64,000 nucleotides of DNA from Monoplex corrugatus (lineage: Eukaryota; Mollusca; Gastropoda; Littorinimorpha; Ranellidae). Position 1 is the first letter of the stretch, and every line of letters starts with the position of its first letter. The DNA lies in contig CM060306.1 in assembly GCA_030674185.1 (NCBI GenBank), positions 40,967,983-41,031,982 of the forward strand, written 5' to 3'. This document shows positions 11,003-20,636 of this stretch, piece after piece. Both the position numbers and the translations under genes were made by a program. The notes under the pieces were generated by a model. The model was given only the letters and a program-made list of their open reading frames with translations, did not search any database and had not been told where the DNA came from.

Positions 11003-11066
11003 GCACCTGACAAATTATTGAGCGCAGGAGCTGAGAAGCGATCAGTTGCGCTCGACAAATTGTCAG
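11003..11066. repeat. Imperfect inverted repeat
   Basis: gtgcacctgacaaatt near 11003 pairs with aaattgtcaggcac near 11052, and gagcgca pairs with tgcgctc closer in. This may be a subterminal hairpin of the neighbouring piggyBac-like remnant. Confidence 0.5.
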
Positions 11067-11179
11067 GCACAGGGCTGAAAGACTTAATACTAATAATAGT
11101 GTAAATTTCCTTTTTCTGGCATCAATAGCTTATATGATTTGTACGCCCTATATAATTTGTATGTCTTGTTTTGTTGCAG

Positions 11180-11357
11180 ACTCAGAAGAGGAGAAACAAC
11201 GGCCGTTCCAAGAAGGGGCGTGGACATGTCAAACATGTCCGCTGCACAAACTGCGCTCGCTGTGTGCCAAAAGACAAAGCCATAAAAAAATTTGTCATTA
11301 GAAATATTGTCGAGGCTGCAGCTGTCAGAGACATATCCGATGCTAGTGTGTATGAAG
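11180..11357 (+). CDS. RPS26: RPS26 exon 2 (residues 2-60)
   Basis: Ribosomal protein eS26 is a small-subunit protein at the mRNA exit channel. The exon follows the acceptor ttgttgcag and ends at GAAG|gttagt. It encodes 59 codons plus one base, beginning [15 protein letters not shown]. It includes the zinc-site motif [17 protein letters not shown] and the highly conserved stretch [14 protein letters not shown]. No frameshift or stop is present. Phase and sequence join perfectly to exon 3, 14.6 kb downstream. Confidence 0.97.
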
Positions 11358-11777
11358 GTTAGTAGTTGATTGAGTATGATGTATTTTTGTGACATTTTTA
11401 CTGTTTTTTTCTTTAACACTTTGGCATCGTCAGCTGGCTATTTGACCTACTTCCCTGCAGACGTGCCAGCTGCCACTGACTACTTTCCTTGGAAACGTGC
11501 ATTTTTAGGCCACTTTCAATTGATTTTCACAGGCGGCCCAAATGACTAACAATAACATCAACATGTAGGGTATGGTTAGAAAAGTACTTTAATCCTCTTT
11601 TAGGATATCTACAGTATAAGGTTTGTTCAGACATGCTTTGAGGTTATTTGTGCAGTGAAATATCATGGTTGAGGAGCATTTCAGACAAGCATTTCATCCA
11701 TTCAGCAGATGTAAACAAAACAGAAAAAAGAGACACCAATTCTCCATGACTTGTATCATCTGATCAGAAGCTCAGAA

Positions 11778-11808
<31 letters not shown>

Positions 11809-11977
11809 AATTCCACAATCCTGAGTGAACAGCGACATCATGCATTCGCAGGGCGCTCCATTTTGCCTTTGTTTCAGTGAAGCACGCGGTTCGGGTGACG
11901 TTGATCTCGCTTCCGAAAAATTCTTCAAATAGACTTTTTACTCGGGAAATCACTCTCACAGTATTTAGAAATGGTTA
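11358..11977. other. RPS26 intron 2, left part; (AC)n at 11781-11809
   Basis: Non-coding intron between exon 2 and the first DIRS element. It contains a 29-bp AC microsatellite and no other recognised feature. Confidence 0.7.
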
Positions 11978-12125
11978 TTTAATTACACATACTATACCGT
12001 GGCTCACAAATGCAATAAGCGGCAGCGGTTTGCCAATTCTGCCTCGTAACAATAAAGTCCGAAGGGACAGTAACTCTGAGAGTATCCATGTCTTGCGCAT
12101 GCGCATGTGCTCTTCCTCTTTTCTC
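11978..12125 (+). repeat. DIRS copy A left inverted terminal repeat
   Basis: It begins TTTAATTACACATAC and contains AATAAA near 12050. Its complement lies at 17548-17717 with matching private variants (GAGTATCCATGTC here, GACATGGATACTC there). Confidence 0.92.
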
Positions 12126-12228
12126 GGCAGCCATCTTCCAGCTCGCCTCGTATGCTCTGAGCAGCTAAGTATTTTTCGATTTCGCTACGCGATCGATCGA
12201 TTGTCGTTGTTGTTTTTGTGTCTTGCCT

Positions 12229-14351
12229 ATGTTTTCGTTTAAGGGAGAAACTTATGTGAAGCGATTGGGTGGTAAAGCTAGGGTTAAGAAGATTTCGTCC
12301 GCCGAATCCTCAAACCCACAAAGCGGTGGTTCGACCGGTGCAAAACCCGCTCTCTCTTCATCTTTGTCTCTCCCTTTTACGTCTTCTCTCTCTCACTCTA
12401 TCGACAAGTCATCGCAACTCAGCTACGGTTCTGTTGCGGTGACCACGAGCCCTCAACTCAGCTGCGGCTCAGTTGATTTTTCGTCATTTTGCGGCCTTCA
12501 CACTACCCATCACGGTGATCGACTCAACTGCGGTTCTGTCGATTCTGTGCTCGCCCCCTTCGTACAGCTTAACTCCGGTTCTGCTGGTACTGTTTCAGCC
12601 TCCATGGCTGAAGGGCGCATTGGGTATGGGTCTCCTTCGGGAGGCAGGAAGGCCAGCAACTTGACTGAAACTGGCTCACCCCCTGGTTCGCCAGGGGGAC
12701 ACCCCCTGGTTCGCCAGGTGGGTCAAGGGAGACAACCCCACCCTTACGGGCGTCAGATCGTCGATCCGCCCTGGTTGTCTCCCTTCCTCCCCTACAGCCT
12801 GCTGCTGCCCCCGCCACAACCTCTCTGTCCCATTCCGGACAGAGCACTTGGGCGCCTTGGCAACTACCAAGCGACCCACGGCGGGCTGGCACATCTCTGT
12901 CCCATTCCGGACAGAGCACTTGGGCGCCTTGGCACATGCCAAGCCGCCCCTAGCAGGCTGCCCTTTGGGCACTGGGGACCGGGCCAGGCCCTCCCCTTCA
13001 TGGGGTCAGGGTCCTGATACCCCATGGGCTCAGCCCATGCCGCATCCCATGGCACCGTACATGGCACCATGGCACCCAACCTTGGGATTTCCCCCGGCCT
13101 CGGCCGCGGGATGCACGTGGTGGCCCGGCTTTATGCCTGGCGCCCCACCGGCGCAGGCCTCACCCTGGCCAGCCCCTCCGGCACCCCCGGTGTCGGATTC
13201 ACCCCCGGGGGTACCTCCTGGGGACTCTGACCTGGGTCCCACCAGCGTGGCACCCCTGTCGGACACTCCGCAGACTCTCGCCCCCTCTATAGGCGGGCCA
13301 GAGGACACGGACTCTGGCTCAGAGGATGAGGCCCCTGCCCACACGGCCTTCTGCTTCCAAGAGGCCATGGACCGGCTGGCAAGCCACACACCGGAGGCGG
13401 TGTCCACAGTGCCAGCGCCCAAGGCTCCCAAGCTTGGCTCGGCCGAGCGCCTTTTCAGCGCTCACCCTACCTCAGCCCCACGTGCCTCTTTTCTCAAAGA
13501 GTCAGACATGGTGGCTGACTGCCTGAAGCGAGCCCAGGACACCGCCAGGGGGAAAGAGGCACAGGATTTCATCCCTGGATCCGTGCCTGACTTCCCGAGA
13601 GCCATGCCCTTCAGGAAATTCCTGAAGCCGGCACTGCTCCCCTTCCAGCGGAAGCCATTCATGGCCCATGAGGCCATCCCTGAGGCTCCACTCTCACTCA
13701 CACAGGAGGACCTCCTCCTTGTTAATGATCGCTCTCGGGCCCAGCCGCAGCACATCTCCATCACGGAGAGATGCTTGGCGGAATGGGAGGAGAACGCGAG
13801 ACGGGGGCTGGTGGCAACCTCCGCGATGGATTCCTTCTTGGGTGGCCTGGCGGCAGCCCTTAAGGACCCAAACCAGTAGTCATTCGCGCTACGACAGGCG
13901 CCTGACACTGCCACCATCGTGGCCTTTATCCAGGCCATGTCACAGGGGCTCAGATCAGCCGCAGAGGCCTGGTCCCGCACGTACCTCAACACGGTCATGG
14001 CGAGGCGGGATGCCATTCTCACGGCATCCTCGGTCGCCACCTCACCGTCAGCCAAGGCCTCCTTGCGCGCAGTACCCGTCCAGCCGGGGTCTCTCTTCGG
14101 GAGCCATGTTCAGGCCATCCTGAAACACCAGGTGGACATCAAAAGGGACCTCGCCCTCCATTCCAGACCCTCTCGCCCTGCAGTGAAGCGCCCGGCTCCA
14201 GCAGCCTACCCACCCCATGGGCCCACTCAGGCCAAGTTCCGCAGCTCTTCCAGGCCCCAAGGGCACAGGAAGAAACAACAGCACTCGGGCCGGCCGGTTG
14301 CCCGGCCTACGGCCCGCAGGCCGGCTCCCTTTCAGCCGGCCAACCCCCAAT
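12229..14351 (+). pseudogene. DIRS copy A gag-like ORF, frameshifted and with a TAG stop
   Basis: It starts at ATG 12229 (MFSFKGETYVKRLGGKARV). The N-terminal part has degenerate repeats ending in GSV or GSA, followed by a proline-rich section with two copies of an SHSGQSTWA block. A one-base deletion near 12700, in the PPGSPGG repeat, shifts the frame into 12848-13879. TAG at 13877 replaces a glutamine codon that is intact in copy B. The frame resumes to a TGA at 14349-14351. It is proline-rich with no zinc knuckle visible. Confidence 0.85.
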
Positions 14352-16285
14352 GACTCACCCCCGGCCTGAGGCCATCACCCCCCACGGGCGATCCTGTGGG
14401 CAGTTTCTCCAGACACATAGATGCGTGGGAGAGGCTGCCCGCCAGCCCGTGGGCCCTGCAGGTGATCAGGTCGGGGTTCCGCCTTCCTTGGGGCCCGAGG
14501 AAGGCCCCTCTCACGCTCTCTCCCCCTGCTTTCGCACTTCCTCAAGATCGCTTGGCCTTGCAGGCCCTGGATCAGGAGGTTCTTTCGATGCTAGCCAAGG
14601 GGGCCACGGAGGAGGTTTCCTCCACTGCGTCCCCGGGATTCTATGGCCGCATCTTTGTGGTCCCCAAAACTTCGGGGGGTTGGAGGCCCGTCCTGGACCT
14701 CTCCTCCCTGAACCGGTTCCTCCGCGTCCTCCATTTCCGTATGGAAACCCCTATGTCCATCCGCGATGCCTTGCACCCGGACGACTGGGGGATATCCATC
14801 GACCTCAAGGATGCATACTTCCACCTCCTCATTCACCCCAGGGACAGGAAGTACCTCAGATTCGTCTGGAGGAACCGGATCTTCCAATTCAGGGCACTGC
14901 CCTTCGGTCTGGCACCCGCCCCTTGGCTGTTCACGAAGGTGGCGAGGGAACTCTGCATGCATGTTCGGGGGAAGGGCATCCGCCTCAAGGCCTATCTAGA
15001 CGATTGGCTTCTACTAGCCTCCTCCAAGGAACAGTGTGCACAACAAGCATCCCAGGTCCTGCGACTCTGTCACAACCTGGGCTTTGTCTGCAACGAGGAG
15101 AAGTCGGACCTCACTCCCTCCAAACAATTCCAGTTCCTGGGCATGTCCTTCGACACCTCCAAGTGGAGGGTGACCCCGACTCCCCAGCACTTACTGCGCC
15201 TTCAGGGCCTCCTAGCCCAACTGCTCCCTCAACTTCACGCACCGGCCAGGAAGCTGGCCTCCCTATGGGCCTTATGGAGTCGCTGGCACCCCTAGTGCCA
15301 CTGGGTCGTCTCCTCAAGCGGCAATTCCAACGCGGATTCAGGAAGCGTTGGTCACAGTCGCTTCAGCCGTGGGACCTTCCAGTCCACCTGGGTCCTTGGT
15401 TCATATCAGCGGTGACCAAATGGCGCTCCCAGTCGCGCCTGGCCCAGGGAGTCCCTATCACACTGCCCCCTCCTCAGGAGGACTTGTTCACGGACGCGTC
15501 CACCTCCGGGTGGGGAGCCCATGTGGGCAAGCTGACAGCCGCAGGTCGGTGGTCGACCGAACTCATGCCCTGCCACATAAACATGTTGGAACTGGAGGCA
15601 GTTTTTCAGGCACTCAGGGAGTTTCTCCCCTTTCTGAAGGGAAAACATGTCCGTATCAACACGGACAACACCACAGTAGCTTGTTACATCAACAAGCAAG
15701 GGGGCGCCCGCTCCCACTCCCTGTCTCGGAGAGCGGAACAACTCCTCATCTGGTGCGAGGAACACTCGATTCGGCTCTCAGCAAAGCATGTCCCGGGAGA
15801 GATCAACATACTTGCGGACTCTCTCAGCAGATCCCACATGGTTCTCCCCTCGGAATGGACACTGGTCCATGCAGTCCTGGAGCCAGTATGGGCAGCATGG
15901 TTCAAACCACACGTGGACCTCTTTGCCACCAGGTTCAATCACCGCCTCCCTTTGTACGTCTCTCCAGTTCCGGACCCAGTGGCCTGGGCCGTAGATGCCC
16001 TATCCATTCCATGGTCGAACCTCATCGGCTATGCCTTCCCCCTTTCCCCATTCTGGGGAAAGTACTGAGGAAGGCCAGGGAGGACTCAGCGACATTAATC
16101 CTTGTCGCACCCAAATGGCCAGCACAGGCATGGTACCCAGAACTTCTGCACCTGTCCCATGTGCCGCCGCTAAAACTCGCGGTGTCGGGTCGCTCCCTCC
16201 TTCAACCCAGGACAGGCATTCCGCACGGCAATCCAGACGTTCTAAACCTTCATGCCTGGATGCTGTGCGGGACTCGATGTCTTCA
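14352..16285 (+). pseudogene. DIRS copy A RT-RNase H-methyltransferase-like ORF, two frameshifts
   Basis: The RT frame carries DLKDAYFHL and the catalytic AYLDDWLLL. A missing base near 15265 (tatggg, where copy B has tactggg) shifts it. The next frame carries RNase H (FTDASTSGWGAHVG, INTDNTTVACYIN, LADSLSR) and the start of the methyltransferase-like domain (VDLFATRFN). Another missing base near 16045 ends it at GKY; the remainder continues in the frame that ends at 16289. Confidence 0.9.
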
Positions 16286-17355
16286 TTAGGCTTGTCCCCG
16301 GCCGTAATCGGCCTTGTGCAGCAAGCTCACAGGCCGGGCACACAGGGGGTGTATAATGCCCACTGGAACGGCTGGCTCTCTTGGTGCACCTCTAATGCGG
16401 TGTCACCCCACTCACCCTCTCGCTTGCAGTTGGCCAACTACCTCGGCTTTCTGTCAACCGAGAAAAAGCTTTCGTCCTCCTCAGTGAAGGTTCACAGAGC
16501 GGCCATCTGCACCACCATCAGTCAGTTGGGTGGTCCGTCCTTTGAGCACGATCCCCTATTGCGGGATCTTGTCAGAGGGGCTTCTCTCCAGGAAGCCAGA
16601 ACCCCCGCCGAACCCCGGCGTGGGATCTCTTTCTCGTCCTCTCATCCCTGAGACTCCCCCCTTACGAGCCCATCAGGGAGTGTTCTCTCAAGTTCCTCTC
16701 CTTCAAGACGGCCTTTCTCGTCTCTCTCGCGTCGGGGAGGCGCTGCAGCGAAGTGCACGCCCTTAGTGGTCTCCCCGGAGATGATGCTTTCGAGCCCGAT
16801 GGCTCGATGTCTCTCCGCCTACTCCCGGAATTCTTAGCCAAGAACCAGTCACCAGGTTCTCCCTCGCCGACCATCCCCATCCATCCCCTCACGTCTATCC
16901 TCGCTCCAGACGACGAGGATCGCACGCTCTGCCCGGTTCATGCCCTGCGAGCGTACAGAAAGCGGACGAAATCTTCTCGCCTGCAGCAGCGCCACCTTTT
17001 TCTCTCTTACAACGAAAACTATAGAAAGGACATTAGACGCACGTCCATCTCTCGATGGCTGAGGGAAGTCATCAAGGCTGCGTATGCGAGGTCGAGCTCA
17101 GAGCTACCTGTCTTCTCCCCAAGGCTCCATGAGATCAGAGCATGGGCTTCTTCGCTGGCAGTCACCCACAATGCCAGCATCCAGAGCGTCCTAGACGCCG
17201 CGTACTGGCGTTCCCCAGGCACGTTCATCCAGTTTTACCTGCGCGACGTCTCCCGTCTGCGCGAAGACGGGTCCAGGGGTATCGCTTCCGCTGTGGTGGC
17301 TCAACACCCCATCTCAGCCACACGCCCTGACTCCTGCCATTCCTCCAGGCGTTAA
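16286..17355 (+). pseudogene. DIRS copy A tyrosine recombinase, frameshifted
   Basis: The N-terminal, SAM-like part (frame ending 16651) is cut by a one-base deletion near 16605 (ccagaacccc, where copy B has ccaggaacccc). The catalytic part continues in the frame that ends at 17355: SGRRCSEVHAL (catalytic R), HEIRAWASS (HxxR) and FIQFYLRD (tyrosine nucleophile). All catalytic residues remain. Confidence 0.88.
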
Positions 17356-17389
17356 CCAGGTAAGCCCTCCATCCGGGTAGTGCTATTCT

Positions 17390-17479
17390 GCATTTGTGAG
17401 CCACGGTATAGTATGTGTAATTAAAAGGAAATTTTCCTTCTAAAATTACGTTTAATCTAACATACTTACCGTGGCTCAC
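17390..17479 (+). repeat. DIRS copy A internal complementary region
   Basis: The first half is the reverse complement of the element's left end and the second half of its right end. They are fused at attaaaaggaaattttcctt, so the region spells the joined termini of a circle. This matches the known DIRS internal complementary region, thought to template completion of the ends. Confidence 0.9.
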
Positions 17480-17547
17480 GCAGAGTCCCTCCCGTCCTCC
17501 CCGCCTTCCTGGTTCCTTCTATCCACAGTCAGGGTCTAGGTCTCCTC

Positions 17548-17717
17548 GAAAAGAGGAAGAGCACATGCGCATGCGCAAGACATGGATACTCTCAGAGTTA
17601 CTGTCCCTTCGGACTTTATTGTTACGAGGCAGAATTGGCAAACCGCTGCCGCTTATTGCATTTGTGAGCCACGGTAAGTATGTTAGATTAAACGTAATTT
17701 TAGAAGGAAAATTTCCT
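17548..17717 (-). repeat. DIRS copy A right inverted terminal repeat
   Basis: Inverse complement of the left repeat. It extends about 25 bp further at the outer end and finishes gaaggaaaatttcct. Confidence 0.92.
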
Positions 17718-18258
17718 CTTGATACTATAATAGAGGTTTTCTTCCCTTAGACCGTAACTGGCTTCACGTAGGAGTTTTCTAACGCAAGACGCTAGAATCC
17801 TAGCGTTACGTTGTCAGCGGCGAGCTTGCTGAACGCTATACCCCTAGCGTTCCGGCGCCTGCGGTTCTCCGCAAGAACGCTAGGGGGCTAGCATTACGAT
17901 GTGAAAAAGTTAATAGGGAAGCTTCCTTCATTTCCACAAGGAAAAGTTATTTGAAACAAAACTAGGTTAACAGTTTTTCTGAAAAATAGTGATTGTTAGA
18001 GTAGTTATAACCATTTTGTTATTATTATTTGTGTGTTTGTGACACTTAGTAAAAAGTTCATCTGAAGTACCCTTTGCATCCTTTTCATGAAATTTTAAGC
18101 TTTTGTTCCATCCATATTCTCAGCAGTGATTTTTGTTTTGTATGTTTTATAAATGTATTGTTATGTACGTAATATAATGCTTGGAAAAAAATAGGAAGGT
18201 CTGGTAGCCTACTTCATTGGGAGGCCCACTAAAGAAATTAATAAGTAGAAAAGTGACA
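17718..18258. other. Spacer between the DIRS copies, with a GC-rich nested palindrome cluster
   Basis: AT-rich intron sequence surrounds a block at about 17780-17895 where CGCTAG/CTAGCG hexamers alternate. ccctagcgttc (17841-17851) pairs with gaacgctaggg (17875-17885) around a loop that itself contains gcggttctccgc. A second smaller hairpin lies at 17789-17806. No gene is seen. Confidence 0.7.
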
Positions 18259-18396
18259 TTTAATTACACATACTATACCGTGGCTCACAAATGCAATAAG
18301 CGGCAGCGGTTTGCCAATTCTGCCTCGTAACAATAAAGTCCGAAGGGACAGTAACTCTGAGAGTGTCTACGTCTTGCGCATGCGCAGGTGCTCTTC
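18259..18396 (+). repeat. DIRS copy B left inverted terminal repeat
   Basis: It begins TTTAATTACACATAC and has AATAAA near 18331 in the sense direction of RPS26. It is complementary to 23840-24003. Confidence 0.92.
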
Positions 18397-18509
18397 CTCT
18401 TTTCTCGGCAGCCATCTTCCAGCTCGCCTCGTACGCTCTGAGCAGCTAAGTATTTTTCGATTTCGCTACGCGATCGATCGATTGTCGTTGTTGTTTTTGT
18501 GTCTTGCCT

Positions 18510-20636
18510 ATGTTTTCGTTTAAGGGAGAAACTTATGTGAAGCGATTGGGTGGCAAAGCGAGGGTTAAGAAGATTTCGTCCGCCGAATTCTCAAACCCAC
18601 AAAGGGGTGGTTCCACCGGTGCACAAACCGCTCTCTCTTCAACTTCGTCTCTCCCTTTTACGTCTTCTCTCTTTCACACTATCGACAAGTCATCGCAACC
18701 CAGCTACGGTTCGGTTGCGGTGACCACGAGCCCTCAACTCAGCTCCGGCTCAGTTGGATTTTCGTCATTTTACGGCCCTCACACTGCCCGGCACGGTGAT
18801 CGACTCAACTCCGGTTCTGTCGATTCTGTGCTCGCCCCCTTCGTACAGCTTAACTCCGGTTCTGCTGGTACTGTTTCAGCCTCCATGGCTGATGGGCGCA
18901 TTGGGCATGGGTCTCCTTCGGGAGGCAAGATGGACCGTAATATGAACGGAACCGGCTCACCCCCTGGTTCGCCAGGCGGGACACCCCCTGGTTCGCCAGG
19001 TGGGCCAAGGGAGACAACCCCACCCTTACGGGCGTCAGATCGTCGATCCGTCCCGGTTGTCTCCCTTCCTCCCCCACAGCCTGCTGCTGCACCCACCACA
19101 ACCTCTCTGTCCCATTCCGGACAGAGCACTTGGGCGCATTGGCAACTACCAAGCGACCCATGGCGGGCTGCCACATCTCTGTCCCATTCCGGACAGAGCA
19201 CTTGGGCGCCTTGGCACATGCCTAGCCGCCCCCAGCAGGCTGGCCCTTTGGGCACTGGGGACCGGGCCAGGCCCTACCCTTCATGGGGTCAGGGTCCTGA
19301 TGCCCCTTGGGCTCAGCCCATGCCGCATCCCATGGCACCGCACATGGTACCGTGGCACCCATCCTTGGGATTTCCCCCGGCCTCGGCCACGGGATGCACG
19401 TGGTGGCCCGGCTTTATGCCCGGCGCCCCACCAGCGCAGGACTCACCCTGCCCAGCCCCCCCGGCACCACCCGTGTTGGACACAACACCGGGGCTGCCTC
19501 CTGGGGGCTCTGACCCGGGTCCCACAACCGTGGCACCCCGGTCAGACTCTCCGCAGACTCTCGCCCCCTCCATAGGCGGGCCAGAGGACTCGGACTCGGC
19601 CTCAGAGGATGAGGCCCCTGCCCACATGGCATTCTGCTTCCAGGATGCCATGGACCGGCTGGCACAACTCACACCGGAGGCGGTGTCCACTGTGCCAGAG
19701 CCCAAGGCTCCCAAGCTTGGCTCGGCCGAGCGCCTTTTCAGCGCTCACCCTACCTCAGCCCCACGGGCCTCCTTGCTAAAACAGTCCGACATGGTGGCTG
19801 ACTGCCTCAGGTAAGCCCAGGACACCGCCAGGGGGAAAGAGGCACAAGATTTCGTTCCAGGATCTGTGCCTGACTTCCCGGGAGCCTTGCCCTTCAGGAA
19901 ATTCCTGAAGCCGGCACCGCTCCCCTTCCAGCGGAAGCCCTTCATGGCCCATGGGCTTATCCCTGACGCTCCCCTCTCGCTCACACAGGAGAACCTCCTC
20001 CTTGTGAACGATCGCTCTCGGGCCCAGCCGCAGCATATCTCCATCACGGAGAAATGCTTGACGGAATGGGAGGAGAACGCGAGACGGGGGCTGGTGGCAA
20101 CCTCCGCCCTGGACTCATTCTTGGGCGGCCTAGGGGAAGCCCTGAAGGACCCCAACCAGCAGTCCTTCACGCTCCGCCAGGCGCCTGACCAGGCAACCAT
20201 CGTGGCCTTTATCCAGGCCATGGCGCAGGGGCTCAGATCCGTGGCCGAATCGCAAGCACGCACGTATCTGAACGCCGTCATGGCGAGGCGGGATGCCATT
20301 CTCGCGGCATCCTCGGTTGCCACCTCACCGTCGGCAAGGGCCTCCTTGCGCGCGGTGCCCCTCCAGCCGGGCTCCCTCTTCGGGAACCATGTTCAGGCCG
20401 TCCTGAAGCACCAGGCAGACATAAAAAGGGACCTCGCCCTCCATTCGAGGCCCTCTCGCCCTGCCGTGAAGCGCCCGGCTCCAGCGGCCTACCCGCCAAA
20501 CAGGCCCACCCACACCAAGTTTCGGGCCGATCCCAGGCCCCAAGGGCACAGGAGACCGCAACAGCATTCGGGCAGGCCGGTGGCCCGGCCTAAGGCCCGC
20601 AGGCCGGCTCCCTCTCAGCCGGCCAACCCCCAATGA
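18510..20636 (+). pseudogene. DIRS copy B gag-like ORF with one premature TAA
   Basis: Starts at ATG 18510 (MFSFKGETYVKRLGGKARV) and stays in one frame to TGA 20634-20636, about 708 codons. A TAA at 19812-19814 sits where copy A reads a sense codon (CLKRAQ in A). The change creates CAG|GTAAGC, a perfect splice-donor consensus. The N-terminal third has degenerate GSV repeats, the middle is proline-rich with a duplicated SHSGQSTWA block, and the C-terminal third is basic. No nucleic-acid-binding knuckle is visible, as in many DIRS gags. Confidence 0.85.

Larger units (their letters stand above)
11978..17717 (+). mobile_element. DIRS-type tyrosine-recombinase retrotransposon, copy A (degraded)
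   Basis: The order is gag, then RT-RNase H-methyltransferase-like, then tyrosine recombinase, bounded by inverted terminal repeats (left 11978-12125, right 17548-17717) with an internal complementary region at 17390-17479. This is the defining DIRS layout. Unlike LTR elements, DIRS integrate through a tyrosine recombinase and leave no target duplication; none is seen here. Compared with copy B it carries at least four 1-bp deletions (about 12700, 15265, 16045, 16605) and a TAG stop in gag (13877), so it cannot move on its own. It lies in the sense direction of RPS26, in intron 2. Confidence 0.95.

Noticed and set aside
11090..11419. - strand ORF of 109 codons over RPS26 exon 2
   Set aside because: Shadow of the + strand eS26 exon, whose protein is unmistakable.
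14350..15260. Start of a long ORF at ATG 14350 overlapping the gag stop as a real protein start
   Set aside because: This frame is out of phase with the RT until a one-base deletion near 15265. In copy B the same region is read in the gag frame, so the long ORF is an artefact of the frameshift.
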